A stretch of 64,000 nucleotides of DNA, taken from NCBI RefSeq assembly GCF_007741495.1, contig NZ_CP036262.1, positions 2,294,001 through 2,358,000 on the forward strand, read 5' to 3'. Each line of letters begins with the position of its first letter. Within the stretch, counting starts at the first letter, position 1. Made by a program: the position numbers and the translations under genes. The notes beneath the pieces are model-generated. The model was not told the origin of the DNA and did not search any database. It saw only the letters and a list, made by a program, of their open reading frames with translations. This DNA is from Roseimaritima multifibrata. Its GTDB lineage: Bacteria; Planctomycetota; Planctomycetia; Pirellulales; Pirellulaceae. Positions 44,809-54,299 of the stretch are shown piece after piece.

Positions 44809-45240
44809 ACCAGCAGGCAATGCCGCCAGACGATGATGCCGCCAAACGAAGGTGCCGGGTTTGGGCGATCGGCCGCAAGGCTGTTTGCCGACGCGTCGCT
44901 CGCGTCGGCTTCGCCACAACCGATCGGTTGAAAGGGAACCGCCCCGGTTCAGGTGTCTGCCTGAACGCGTCACTTGCCGGAGGTCCGTTTTCGGCGGAAT
45001 CGGCCCCTTTTGGGGTGTTTGTTTCCGGTTCGGGTGGTTTTTATTGCGGCTACGATACCTTTGGGCTCCTAATTGGTTCTACAATAAGAGTTGTTGGATC
45101 CTAGCGAGTGGGGGGCATAACCGTCGATTCGGTTCCAAAGGGGTGGGTTCCAGTGCAGTCTGGTCAACTTCTGCATGTGTCCTTTTCGAAGGTTGCCGCT
45201 TCAGGCTGCTCCAAAGTTCCACTAAGTGAAGGGACGAACA
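44809..45240. other. Intergenic region without gene
   Basis: 432 bp. Frames here are Arg/Cys-rich, lack a ribosome site and look like non-coding DNA. A short AATTGGTTCTACAATAAG stretch near 45070 could carry a promoter for the downstream small gene. Confidence 0.4.
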
Positions 45241-45465
45241 ATGTCGACCGATTGGTTTTTCTTGAAGAAGGGCTGGTTTGGGAAAGCTCGAGCCGTAGGT
45301 CCGCTCAATGAACCGGATCTTCTGGTGAGGATTGAGCGGGGGGAAATTGCTCCGGAAACGCTTTTGCAAAGTGAAAGCAAAACGCGCGGTCGTTGGATCC
45401 CAATGAATCGAGTGGGCCCAGCGTTTAAGCACTGGAAGAAACAGCATCCTGAAACTCCCGCCTAG
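45241..45465 (+). CDS. Small GYF_2/DUF4339-like protein
   Basis: 74 residues from ATG 45241, preceded by AAGGGA. The pattern WFFLKKGWFGKARAVGPLN followed by DLLVRIERGEIAPETLLQSE and RWIPMNRV resembles the GYF_2/DUF4339 fold (W-F, G-P, L-x-I-x2-G-x-I-x-P-x-T) often found at the N-terminus of planctomycete membrane proteins. Here it stands alone. These domains are believed to bind proline-rich or membrane-associated partners. Assignment is by pattern only. Confidence 0.6.
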   Translation: MSTDWFFLKKGWFGKARAVGPLNEPDLLVRIERGEIAPETLLQSESKTRGRWIPMNRVGPAFKHWKKQHPETPA

Positions 45466-45599
45466 CATTCCCCGTCGCCTGATTCACTGCCGTTTCAATC
45501 GGAAGCGAAAGGCGACCATCGCTAAGTCACCAGCCTGCCTGAGTCGCTGAAGTGATCGATAGCGGCAGGACGCTTGCTCGGTTTCCTCTTCTTGCTTGA

Positions 45600-46742
45600 C
45601 TAACTCAGTGACATCGATCGTTGATGGTCTTGCCAGCGGTCGTGAACGAACGCTTGCATCTGTTGTTGGAAACGAGACGCCGAAAATTGCTCCGCGTGCT
45701 GGCGGATCCGTTCGGGTTCGAACCGGTTAGGATCTTTAACGAACCTTTCGATCGCGTCGACGACCGAGTCGGCCGTTTGCTGTGGAAAGTGCAGGCCGGT
45801 TTGACCGCATGCAATGGTTTCCAGGGACCCGCCCACTCCGTAAGCGATGCAGGGGGTGCCGCATGCTTGGGCTTCGACGGGGGTGATTCCAAAATCTTCA
45901 TCCGCGGCAAACACGAACGCGCGGGCCCCTTGCATCCACTGACGCAGTTCCGCGTGGGATTGGTAACCGACACACTCCACATTGCTTCCTGCTAAACGTT
46001 TGATTTTTTCCATGTCGGGGCCATCGCCGACAACCACTAAGCGTTGCTTGGGCAGTTTCTGGAAAGCTTCGACAACGATGTCGACTCGCTTGTAGGGAAC
46101 CAGTCTGGAAGCTGTTAGGAAGTAGTCCTGCTTTTCGGTTTGCAGTGGAAACGCTTCCACGTCGACCGGTGGGTAGATGACCTCGCAGGGACGCCGGTAG
46201 GTTTTTTGAACACGTTTGGCGACGTAGTGCGAATTGGCAACATAGTGGTCGACGCGATCGGCGGCGGTCCGGTCCCAAAGTCTCATGTAGTGCAAGATCA
46301 TACGAACGATCATCGACCGGATACCCCAGGACAGCCCGCTTTCCCGCAGGTATTGGTGCTGCAAATCCCAGGCATAGCGAATCGGACTGTGGACGTAACT
46401 GATGTGCAATTGATCGGCGCGGGTGAGGGCTCCGTGTGCCACGCAGTGACTACTGCTAAGGACAACGTCAAACGGGTCAAAACAGAACTGCTCGACGGCC
46501 AACGGCATCAGCGGCAGAAAACCTCGAAAGGTCCGTTTGGCAAACGGCAATCGTTGCATGAACGAGGTCGTCACCTCGCGTCCCTTTAGGAATTCGCGAT
46601 CCTCTGGTTTGAGGAAATCACATAGTGCGAATAGATCCGCCTGCGGAAAGACCTCCAGCATCTGCTCAACAACACGTTCGGATCCCGCATAGGAATCAAA
46701 CCATTCGTGTAGCAGAGCGACTTTGGGGGGCGTGTTGGACAT
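45600..46742 (-). CDS. GT4-family glycosyltransferase
   Basis: 380 residues with a GT-B fold. KVALLHEWFDSYAGSERVVE is the N-terminal glycine-rich acceptor motif and LTASRLVPYKRVDIVVEAF the nucleotide-sugar domain start. EDFGITPVEAQACGTP carries the E-x7-E donor-binding motif. Family members add sugars to lipids or polysaccharides at the cytoplasmic face of the membrane; DRTAADRVDHYVANS is also typical of capsule or exopolysaccharide GT4 enzymes. The gene is alone and divergent from the Gfo/Idh gene, so its substrate cannot be read from context. Confidence 0.92.
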   Translation of the reverse strand: MSNTPPKVALLHEWFDSYAGSERVVEQMLEVFPQADLFALCDFLKPEDREFLKGREVTTSFMQRLPFAKRTFRGFLPLMPLAVEQFCFDPFDVVLSSSHCVAHGALTRADQLHISYVHSPIRYAWDLQHQYLRESGLSWGIRSMIVRMILHYMRLWDRTAADRVDHYVANSHYVAKRVQKTYRRPCEVIYPPVDVEAFPLQTEKQDYFLTASRLVPYKRVDIVVEAFQKLPKQRLVVVGDGPDMEKIKRLAGSNVECVGYQSHAELRQWMQGARAFVFAADEDFGITPVEAQACGTPCIAYGVGGSLETIACGQTGLHFPQQTADSVVDAIERFVKDPNRFEPERIRQHAEQFSASRFQQQMQAFVHDRWQDHQRSMSLS

Positions 46743-47020
46743 GGACCAAGCGAATAGCAGGCGAAAAAATTATCCTCGCTCAAATCTTACGGATTCGGTC
46801 GACGCCAAGCGGGGGGATGTCGTTCGACGGACGAGAGCTTCAAGAATGAATCTAAGTATATTCACGAAACCGAAAATTCCTGCGGCAAGCGGAGCCCAAA
46901 CCGGTCGATTGGTAGGTCTTCTTCGGGTTAAAGCGATTTTATTGGTCATGCCCCTAAAGCGGCTCGCGCCGCATTACAATAGTGGTCCTGCCTTCATCCT
47001 TCCCTCCTAGGAGCACAAAC
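46743..47020. other. Divergent promoter region
   Basis: 278 bp separating the glycosyltransferase (minus) and the oxidoreductase (plus). It contains an interrupted GCGGCTCGCGCCGC palindrome at about 46960-46973 just upstream of the plus-strand gene. An AGGAG ribosome site lies 8 nt before ATG 47021. Confidence 0.4.
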
Positions 47021-48370
47021 ATGCCTCAACCCAATCTTTTGAATCGCCGTCAGGCACTGCTTGCCGGCGGCGTTGCCGCAACCGCCGTGGTCGGAAGCCG
47101 TGCACTGCAAGCGGCAGCCAATGACCGGCTTCGCGTCGCATTTATTGGGGTTGGTGGTCGAGGTGGTTCGAATCTGGCAGCGATCACCTCTTCGGGGCAG
47201 GTTGATGTTGTCGCGGTTTGCGACGTCGATTCGCGAGCGACCGACCGAATGGCCGAACGGCATCCGAAGGCGCAGCGATTTCAGGATTTTCGGAAACTGT
47301 ACGACGCGGTTGGCAATCAAATCGACGCCGCTGTGGTCAGCACTACCGAGCACACGCATGCCTACGCGACGATGCCTGCCCTGCTGCTGGGAAAACATGT
47401 CTACTGCGAAAAACCTTTGGCATACAACGTCGCCGAGACTCGCCGAGTCACCGAGGCTGCAGCGGAAGCTGGAGTCGTGACGCAAATGGGAACTCAGATC
47501 CACGCTGGCAACAATTACCATCGAGTCGTGGAATTGATCCAGAGCGGCGCGATCGGTGACGTTAGCGAAGCACACGTTTGGGTTTCCAGGGCATGGGGAT
47601 TGCAAAGCAAGGAGGACGCGGCGAAGCACAAAGACCGTCTGTTCATCGATGCCCGTCCGACGGAAGCGATGACGCCACCGGATTACTTTGACTGGGACCT
47701 GTGGTTGGGGCCAGCTCCGAATCGGCCCTACAATTCCGCTTACTTCCCCGGCCCCAATTGGTATCGCTGGTGGGATTTTGGAAACGGAACCATGTCGGAC
47801 CTTGGCAGTCACTGGAATGATCTGCCGTACTGGGCGCTGAAGTTGGATGCGCCGAAAACCATCGAAGCCTTCGGCTTGCCGCCGCATCCCGAAATTGCTC
47901 CCGCATCGATGACTGCGGTTTACGAGTATGGCGCCCGAGGCGACATGCCACCGGTTCAACTGAGTTGGTACCAGGGGACCGACAAACCGGAATTGTGGAA
48001 ACAGAAAGCGATCCCACAGTGGGGCAGCGGCGTTTTGTTTGTCGGTTCCAAGGGGATGTTGTTATCCGATTATGGAAAGCACGTACTGTTGCCCGAAGCC
48101 AATTTTACCGATTTCCAGCCACCCGCCCCGTTTGTTCCCGATTCTCCTGGTCATCACCAAGAATGGTTGAACGCTTGCTTGGGCGAAGGACAGACGGCCA
48201 GTCCGTTCTCCTATGCAGGGCCTTTGACCGAAGCCAACCATCTAGGGAATGTCGCTTATCGAGTCGGCAAGAAAATCAGCTGGGACCCGAAACGTATGGA
48301 GTGCCCAGGGGTACCTGAAGCGAATCCGTTCCTCCGCCGTGAACCACGTGAGGGCTGGTCCTTAGGCTAG
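47021..48370 (+). CDS. Gfo/Idh/MocA-family oxidoreductase with Tat-type leader
   Basis: 449 residues from ATG 47021. A twin-Arg-like leader ([18 protein letters not shown]) suggests export. The Rossmann motif [14 protein letters not shown] binds NAD(P). Further family marks are [36 protein letters not shown] and the catalytic-type CEKPLAYN. The C-terminal half has [19 protein letters not shown] and WAVKL-like [13 protein letters not shown], typical of planctomycete secreted Gfo/Idh proteins. Substrate is unknown, probably a sugar or sugar acid. The next gene follows 70 bp downstream on the same strand. Confidence 0.9.
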   Translation: MPQPNLLNRRQALLAGGVAATAVVGSRALQAAANDRLRVAFIGVGGRGGSNLAAITSSGQVDVVAVCDVDSRATDRMAERHPKAQRFQDFRKLYDAVGNQIDAAVVSTTEHTHAYATMPALLLGKHVYCEKPLAYNVAETRRVTEAAAEAGVVTQMGTQIHAGNNYHRVVELIQSGAIGDVSEAHVWVSRAWGLQSKEDAAKHKDRLFIDARPTEAMTPPDYFDWDLWLGPAPNRPYNSAYFPGPNWYRWWDFGNGTMSDLGSHWNDLPYWALKLDAPKTIEAFGLPPHPEIAPASMTAVYEYGARGDMPPVQLSWYQGTDKPELWKQKAIPQWGSGVLFVGSKGMLLSDYGKHVLLPEANFTDFQPPAPFVPDSPGHHQEWLNACLGEGQTASPFSYAGPLTEANHLGNVAYRVGKKISWDPKRMECPGVPEANPFLRREPREGWSLG

Positions 48371-48440
48371 GCATCGATCATGCTTGCGTGTGAATTCGTC
48401 CCCTTTTGGTCACGGTTTTTCTCCCCACAGTGAAGCGCGG

Positions 48441-49580
48441 ATGAATTTGTTGATCGGTCTGCAATGGACAATGGTTGCCCTCCTTACCTGCTTGGTGGGA
48501 GGGACTCTTGTCAATTTAAGTCGACACCCGCACTGGTTCATTCGCGGCTGGGATTTTCCTCGCCTGCAAATTGTTCTTTTGGCAATCCTGATTCTGGCCA
48601 TCTACTTGGTGTGTGGATGGCAGTTGGGGAACCTTTGGCGGACGGTTGATGTCGCGGTTGTCGTGACGGCTAGCAGTTTGATTGCTTTGCATACCTTCCG
48701 CATCTTTGCTTACACGCCGCTTGCGCCGCGGCAGGTGTTGCGAACCCGACGACCCGATGATCGTCGTACGATTCGAGTGGTGGTGTCGAATGTCGAAATG
48801 GAAAATGAGCAGCACTCTTTGTGGCTGGAAACGGTTCGCCAAGCGGACCCGGATGTTGTGATCGCAATTGAGACCAACCAACGCTGGGTGGATCAGGTTT
48901 CAGGCCATTTCTCGGATTACCCTTATCAGGTGCTTCAGCCGCAGGAAAACTGGTACGGGATGTCTCTCTTTTCCAGATTTCCCTTGGAATCAAGCGAGGT
49001 CCGATTTCTCGTGCAGTCGGACATCCCCTCGATTCATGTGCACGCCCGAATGTCTTGCGGCCAGATCATTCGAATTTGTGGCGTCCATCCCCGCCCACCC
49101 GAACCTCTTCGTAATAATTCGTCGTCGCACCGGGATGCGGAACTGGTCCTGCTGGCCGAGGAATTGCAGGAGGCTAGTCTGTCGGCGATTGTCGCCGGCG
49201 ATTTAAACGATGTGGCTTGGTCGGCGACGACGCGACTTTTTCTGAAACGAAGTTCGTTGCTGGATCCACGCCGCGGACGTGGTTTTTTTAATAGTTTTCA
49301 TGCCGCCCATTGGTGGTTTCGTTTCCCGCTTGACCATGTCTTTCATTCCAGGGAATTCAGCTTGCGCCGCGTGCAGCGGCTGGGCTATGTAGGCTCGGAT
49401 CACTTTCCCATATTAGCGGAACTTCAGTACGATCCGGTCCACCAGCATGAGCAAGCTCCTTTAGAGAGCGAAGCCGAAGACGAGAATTTTCGCGATGAAA
49501 TTATCGAACGAGAACTCCAGACCGATGGCTCGGAAATACCCAACGAGATTGCTGAAGAGTTTAAACCCAACGAAAAATGA
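48441..49580 (+). CDS. Membrane-anchored endonuclease/exonuclease/phosphatase-fold protein
   Basis: 379 residues from ATG 48441; the TTG at 48384 is less likely. Three N-terminal spans (LLIGLQWTMVALLTCLVGGT, LQIVLLAILILAIYLVCG, VVVTASSLIALHTFRIFA) precede an EEP domain with SNVEMEN, the metal-binding ETN (VIAIETNQRWVDQV), GDLNDVAWS and GSDHFPI. The N, E, D and H catalytic positions are kept, so it should hydrolyse a phosphoester outside the cytoplasm. A disordered acidic tail ends in PNEK. The stop overlaps the ATG of the cyclase gene (ATGA), so the two are coupled, which ties this phosphatase-like protein to the terpenoid genes. Confidence 0.88.
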   Translation: MNLLIGLQWTMVALLTCLVGGTLVNLSRHPHWFIRGWDFPRLQIVLLAILILAIYLVCGWQLGNLWRTVDVAVVVTASSLIALHTFRIFAYTPLAPRQVLRTRRPDDRRTIRVVVSNVEMENEQHSLWLETVRQADPDVVIAIETNQRWVDQVSGHFSDYPYQVLQPQENWYGMSLFSRFPLESSEVRFLVQSDIPSIHVHARMSCGQIIRICGVHPRPPEPLRNNSSSHRDAELVLLAEELQEASLSAIVAGDLNDVAWSATTRLFLKRSSLLDPRRGRGFFNSFHAAHWWFRFPLDHVFHSREFSLRRVQRLGYVGSDHFPILAELQYDPVHQHEQAPLESEAEDENFRDEIIERELQTDGSEIPNEIAEEFKPNEK

Positions 49581-51661
49581 TGCATGACCCAAACAGTCCT
49601 TTAGCTTCGGGGGCATCGCCGAATTTGAAGCACACCTTACAGAAACTGCGAACCAACCTGCTGGCAGAACGAACCCCGTCAGGGCACTGGGTCGGTTGGC
49701 TGTCCCCATCGGCTCTTTCGACCGCGACCGCCGTCAGCGCGATTGCCGCAGTCCTCCGTTCAACCGGTACCGACACCCAGCAGGCAACCGGTCTGCAGGC
49801 GTTGGTGCAACGCGGGATCGGCTATCTGCGAACCGCGCAGAATGCCGACGGAGGTTTCGGCGACACCGATCGAAGCCATTCCAATATCGCAACAACCTAC
49901 CTTGCGGTTGCGGCGTTCCGCTTGGCAAGTCCCTATCTGTCCGGTCCCGGTTTCTCGACGAATGGTTCTGCGCAGGAAGATGTCAGTGGCGACGATGCAT
50001 CCGGGGACGCACTGCGGATCTCACGGGCCGAATCCTACCTGAAGGTGTCCGGAGAAATTGACGGTCTGCGAGCCCGTTACGGGACCGACAAAACGTTTGT
50101 TGTTCCGATCCTGACCAATTGTGCGATCGCTGGCATGGTCCCTTGGAAAGAGGTTCCTCGACTTCCTTTCGAAGCCGCCCTGTTTCCGCAGTCGATGTAC
50201 CGGTTCTTGCAGATGCCGGTTGTTAGTTATGCGATCCCTGCACTTGTTGCGATCGGGCAGGCACGACATTTCCAGGGGCCGCCCGCTTTTTTGCCGATTC
50301 GAGCGATACGAGCCGCCGCCGTTCCCAAAACAATGCGTGTTCTGGAATCGATGCAGCCGGCGAGTGGAGGCTACCTGGAAGCGACTCCGCTGACTGCGTT
50401 TGTTCTGATGAGTCTGGCAGCAACCGATCGAGCCGATTGTCAGGTCGCACGACGAGCGATTGAATTTCTTGAACGAAGTGTGCTGGAGGACGGTAGTTGG
50501 CCGATCGATACGAACCTTGCCACGTGGGTTAGTTCGCTATCGATGTTCGCTTTGGCAGAGACCGAAACGCTGCAGTTGGAAGGGGCGGACGATTCGTGGT
50601 GTTCACAAGAGTTGATCGACTGGCATCTGAGTTGCCAACATCGCCAACGGCATCCGTTCACCGGGGCTTCACCCGGGGGATGGGGCTGGAGTGATTTGAG
50701 CGGTGCGGTTCCCGATGGCGATGACACGCCGGGGGCAATGCTCGCTCTGTTGTCATGTTTGGGTAGAGCCAAACCGTTGGGTGCCGCGGAGGATCGCAAA
50801 GCCGACATCGAAAGGGCGAGTCTTGAGGGGGCCGAATGGTTGCTGAAACTGCAGAATCGAGATGGCGGTTGGCCAACCTTCTGCCGTGGATGGGGGAAAC
50901 TGCCTTTCGATCGCAGCAGCGTCGATTTGACGGCTCATGCGATTCGGGCGCTGACGAAACTTTTCGCGGCAGAATCGACGGCGGCCAGCAACGTTGATTT
51001 GAAACAGCGAGTCGACAAAGCGATTGATAAGGGATTTGAATTTTTGGAACGTCAGCAGCAAGCCGATGGCAGGTGGCTTCCTTTGTGGTTTGGCAACCAG
51101 GATCTGCCAAATGAAGAAAACCCGTTTTACGGGACTGGCCGAGTTTTGCTGGCGTATGCCGAAGGGAAACGAGAGCGGCCGGCGGTGGTGCAGAAAGCGG
51201 TTCAGTTTCTGGTCGATCAACAGAACCCCGACGGAGGTTGGGGAGGGGGCCCCTCGCTGGGTGGTTGGCTGAAGTCGCGTGGGTACGCGACAGAGAATCG
51301 ACAAGGGATTCCGCTCAGTAGTAGTGTGGAAGAAACCGCCGTAGTCACGGAAGGATTGGCTGCGGTTGCAGAGAAGGACCCTAATCTGGCCCTTTCCTTG
51401 CAGGAAACCGAAACCGATCCCACAACGGGTGAAAATCCGGATATGATGGGGACAAGGTTGCCACAAGTGATCTCGCGGGGGGCTCACTTTTTGGTGGATG
51501 CCGTGGCGGCGGGTCGCGAGCAGGAAGCTTGGCCGATTGGGTTTTACTTTGCCAAATTGTGGTATCACGAAAGAATGTATCCAGCCGTATTTGCGACCTC
51601 CGCACTTTGCCGGGTTCTAAAGTTTCACGCCGCAAATGATAATGCGTCGGAAACATGTTAG
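49577..51661 (+). CDS. Squalene-hopene-cyclase-like class II terpene cyclase
   Basis: 694 residues, near the usual 630-720 of SHC. Repeated QW-type motifs are visible (NADGGFGDTD, LEDGSWPIDTN, NRDGGWPTF, NPDGGWGGG). The proton-donor motif DxDD is present as D380-G381-D382-D383 (VPDGDDTPGAML), where bacterial SHC has its catalytic aspartates. The C-terminus WPIGFYFAKLWYHERMYPAV has the FYFxKLWYxExxYP form common in planctomycete and related cyclases rather than hopene-type. No signal peptide; it is probably membrane-attached. Substrate may be squalene or a shorter polyprenyl diphosphate. The ATGA overlap with the upstream phosphatase-fold gene and the co-directional prenyl synthase downstream support a terpenoid pathway. 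Confidence 0.9.
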   Translation: MMHDPNSPLASGASPNLKHTLQKLRTNLLAERTPSGHWVGWLSPSALSTATAVSAIAAVLRSTGTDTQQATGLQALVQRGIGYLRTAQNADGGFGDTDRSHSNIATTYLAVAAFRLASPYLSGPGFSTNGSAQEDVSGDDASGDALRISRAESYLKVSGEIDGLRARYGTDKTFVVPILTNCAIAGMVPWKEVPRLPFEAALFPQSMYRFLQMPVVSYAIPALVAIGQARHFQGPPAFLPIRAIRAAAVPKTMRVLESMQPASGGYLEATPLTAFVLMSLAATDRADCQVARRAIEFLERSVLEDGSWPIDTNLATWVSSLSMFALAETETLQLEGADDSWCSQELIDWHLSCQHRQRHPFTGASPGGWGWSDLSGAVPDGDDTPGAMLALLSCLGRAKPLGAAEDRKADIERASLEGAEWLLKLQNRDGGWPTFCRGWGKLPFDRSSVDLTAHAIRALTKLFAAESTAASNVDLKQRVDKAIDKGFEFLERQQQADGRWLPLWFGNQDLPNEENPFYGTGRVLLAYAEGKRERPAVVQKAVQFLVDQQNPDGGWGGGPSLGGWLKSRGYATENRQGIPLSSSVEETAVVTEGLAAVAEKDPNLALSLQETETDPTTGENPDMMGTRLPQVISRGAHFLVDAVAAGREQEAWPIGFYFAKLWYHERMYPAVFATSALCRVLKFHAANDNASETC

Positions 51662-51781
51662 TCCTTTAGAAATCCAATTGCTCCCGGTTGTATCGCCTGT
51701 TGGCGGCAGCATTCCCCCACCGCAGCGTCCCCAAAATCGTTTTCTAAACGCACAGAATCGTACGCTTTGAGGAACTCCCAC

Positions 51782-53650
51782 TTGTCGACTGCCCCGCTCC
51801 CCTCCACCGATGCGAATTCCGTGGCTTCGTCTCGAACCTCGGTTGCTCCGCCGACTCGTACTGCCCGTCGTAAAACCAGCCACCTGAAGATGGTGCCCGA
51901 AACGCTTACCGAGCGCGAAGCGCTGCGCCAGCGGTGCAATGAAGTGGCGGCCAAACTGGACAAGGCGGTCCCTCTGAACAAGGACCAAATGGAGCAGGTT
52001 GCCCGGCGTACCCTGGAAGACGCAGGGCTGCCCGAAGGTTACCTCGGCTGGGCCATGGTGATGTTAAGCTCGGCGTTCTGGAAAGACGCTGTTGCGGCAA
52101 CGGAGCCTTCTCGCCGGTTGTTTCTGCTGCCCCACTGCTTGAAACATGCGGAAGGCTGTCCGGCGGATTACGATCAATTCGGAATGGACTGCAAACGCTG
52201 CGGTGCCTGCTCGATCGCCGATTTTCGTAGTGAAGCGGAAGCCCAAGGATATCGCGTCTTGGTGGCCGAGGGCTCGCCCGTCGTGATGAAAATTATTGTC
52301 AGCGGGTACGTCGACGCGATTGTCGGTGTGGCCTGCTTGAACGTGCTGGAAAAAGCGATCGACAAAATCTTGTTGGCAGGTATTCCCTGCATGGCGGTTC
52401 CCCTGCTAAGCAGCGACTGTCGCAATACCAGTGTGGATGAACCCTGGGTCGCAGACATGATCCGGACGGAGTACCGTCCCGCAGTCGCCAAGACTCGCTC
52501 TTATGTGCATCTGATGCGGGCTGCCGCCGATCTTTTTACTCCCGATACGTTGACGCGTATCGTCCCGCCGCAACGATCAAAAGATCCGATTGTGATTCCC
52601 GATGGGGATTCGCCATTGGCCGGGATCGATCCGATCGCGGCGACAGAAGCGATCGCTTACGATTTTCTTTCCCGCGGCGGAAAGCACTCCCGTCCGTTTA
52701 TTACGCTTGCCGCGTACGATGCATTAAGCGGAGACCGTTGCACCGGGCCTGAGGGGGCTGAAGCGACGACGGAGATTTCCGATAGCGTTCGCCGGGCGGC
52801 AATGTCGATCGAAAGCTTCCACAAAGCCAGCTTGGTTCATGATGACATCCAAGACGATGATAGTTTCCGGTATGGACAACCGGCCCTGCATCATCGCCAC
52901 GGTTTGGCGACCGCGATTAACGTTGGAGACTACTTGATCGGCATGGGCTACCGATTGGTCAGCCGAGAAGCTGCCAGCTTGGGCGCCGACACCGCGGCCG
53001 ATCTGCTTGATAATCTGGCGGCTGCTCACATGCGGCTTTCAGAAGGGCAGGGGGCCGAATTGATTTGGCGAGACTCGTTGGATAAACGTTTGAAGCCGAT
53101 TGACGCACTGAAGGTCTACGCACTGAAAACCTCTCCTGCTTTTGAAGCGGCCCTCTACAGCGGAATCCGAATGGCGGGTGACGCGACGGAATATGTGGAC
53201 GCCATTCGAACCTTTAGCAGGAATATGGGAGTCGCGTTTCAGATCCTAAATGATCTGGGGGACTGGAACGGCGATAGCGATAACAAACTGATCGCCGGCG
53301 GAGACGTTTTGGGCGGCCGACCGACCATCCTGTGGGCACTGGCACTCGAAGCCCTCGATCCTGCGGGTCAGGAAGAACTGCTGGCAACGGTTGCCAAGGA
53401 TTCGACTCTTAGTGCGGGTGAACGGATTGCGACCGTGCGTCGACTGTATCGCTCCTCCGGAGCATTTGATGCGGCGGCTCGGTTGGTCGACAAGCATCAG
53501 GCTCGCGCTGAACAGGTCGCCGACGGACTGGAAAGTGAACCGCTGCGAAGACTGTTTTACTTCCTGGTCGATACCGTTCTCGAACGGCCTAGCGAACCTA
53601 CTACGCCCGACATTCCGCTGACCAATATCAGCACGCTTGGCACTGTCTAA
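51782..53650 (+). CDS. DUF116-polyprenyl synthetase fusion protein
   Basis: 622 residues, from a TTG 51782 preferred because AGGA lies 8 nt before it; ATG 51890 would remove only disordered residues. N-terminal DUF116 domain (about 55-240) with Cys at 119, 126, 137, 140 and 143 (DCKRCGAC) plus 185, 203 and 213. The polyprenyl synthetase (about 275-600) has GGKHSRP, first Asp-rich motif HDDIQDDD (354-360), PALHHRHGLATAINVGDYL and NDLGDWNGD (490-498) in place of the usual second DDxxD. N replaces the first Asp there. It condenses isoprenyl diphosphates; the Cys-rich domain could hold a metal or Fe-S centre (inference). Gap to the cyclase is 120 bp. Confidence 0.88.
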   Translation: MSTAPLPSTDANSVASSRTSVAPPTRTARRKTSHLKMVPETLTEREALRQRCNEVAAKLDKAVPLNKDQMEQVARRTLEDAGLPEGYLGWAMVMLSSAFWKDAVAATEPSRRLFLLPHCLKHAEGCPADYDQFGMDCKRCGACSIADFRSEAEAQGYRVLVAEGSPVVMKIIVSGYVDAIVGVACLNVLEKAIDKILLAGIPCMAVPLLSSDCRNTSVDEPWVADMIRTEYRPAVAKTRSYVHLMRAAADLFTPDTLTRIVPPQRSKDPIVIPDGDSPLAGIDPIAATEAIAYDFLSRGGKHSRPFITLAAYDALSGDRCTGPEGAEATTEISDSVRRAAMSIESFHKASLVHDDIQDDDSFRYGQPALHHRHGLATAINVGDYLIGMGYRLVSREAASLGADTAADLLDNLAAAHMRLSEGQGAELIWRDSLDKRLKPIDALKVYALKTSPAFEAALYSGIRMAGDATEYVDAIRTFSRNMGVAFQILNDLGDWNGDSDNKLIAGGDVLGGRPTILWALALEALDPAGQEELLATVAKDSTLSAGERIATVRRLYRSSGAFDAAARLVDKHQARAEQVADGLESEPLRRLFYFLVDTVLERPSEPTTPDIPLTNISTLGTV

Positions 53651-53706
53651 TCATTAACCGACAGATAGACGCGGATGTGTTTTGAAGCGGTAGGAAGGAT
53701 GCGATC

Positions 53707-54246
53707 GTGAACCCTCTGATTGAACTTGAAGAACTCTGTGCCCTTTTTCCGGAACCGGATAAAGAGCCGCTTTTTTTGTCGGCAGAACATGTCGCCAGAG
53801 AGTCGACGCCGCCTCCCTATCACGATCTGTTGGTGCATGAACACCACATGACGATCTCGATGGAGCAATATCATGGTTGCTTGGTCGATGTCGAAGTGAT
53901 CGATTCACGGTTTGTCGATTCACTCTATTGCCGAGAAATTCTGCTCCGTAAAAAAGATCGATCCGATGTGGTGCAGTTCGGTATCGTGCGATTTAATTTT
54001 GAATACGTCACGCAGCAGGTTCGGCAAGAGATCGAGGCGCAGAAAACTCCGTTGGGGCGAGTCTTGATTCAACACAACGTGCTGCGACATATCGATCTTG
54101 GTGCGATTGTCAAACTGCAGGCAGGCCCAGGGCTTAGTCGGCATCTTCAAATGCCCGTTGGCGAATCAACCTATGGGCGGATGGCCACGATTTTCTGCAA
54201 TGGAGCCCCCGCCGTGGACCTTCTTGAAGTTTCACAGGTGCTTTAG
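53707..54246 (+). CDS. Chorismate lyase (UbiC)-like fold protein
   Basis: 179 residues from GTG 53707, with AGGAAGGA 8 nt upstream. The C-terminal half (REILLRK, TPLGRVLIQHNVLRHID, STYGRMATIFCNGAPAVDLL, EVSQ) follows the chorismate lyase/UTRA pattern: TPLGR-L, YGR and a final L-x-E. In UbiC the matching Arg and Glu help bind chorismate-derived 4-hydroxybenzoate. Similarity is by eye, so enzyme activity is not certain. It sits 56 bp after the prenyl synthase fusion, so one operon with the cyclase is likely, and it could supply an aromatic acceptor for a prenyl chain. This is inference. Confidence 0.65.
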   Translation: MNPLIELEELCALFPEPDKEPLFLSAEHVARESTPPPYHDLLVHEHHMTISMEQYHGCLVDVEVIDSRFVDSLYCREILLRKKDRSDVVQFGIVRFNFEYVTQQVRQEIEAQKTPLGRVLIQHNVLRHIDLGAIVKLQAGPGLSRHLQMPVGESTYGRMATIFCNGAPAVDLLEVSQVL

Positions 54247-54299
54247 TCCAAGCTATCGCAACAAGTCGGACGAGCAGTGCCAACCGCGGACAATTTTCA

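Noticed and set aside
46994-47959. Long frame antisense to the Gfo/Idh gene
   Set aside because: It overlaps a gene with a leader, Rossmann motif and EKPL motif; no support of its own.
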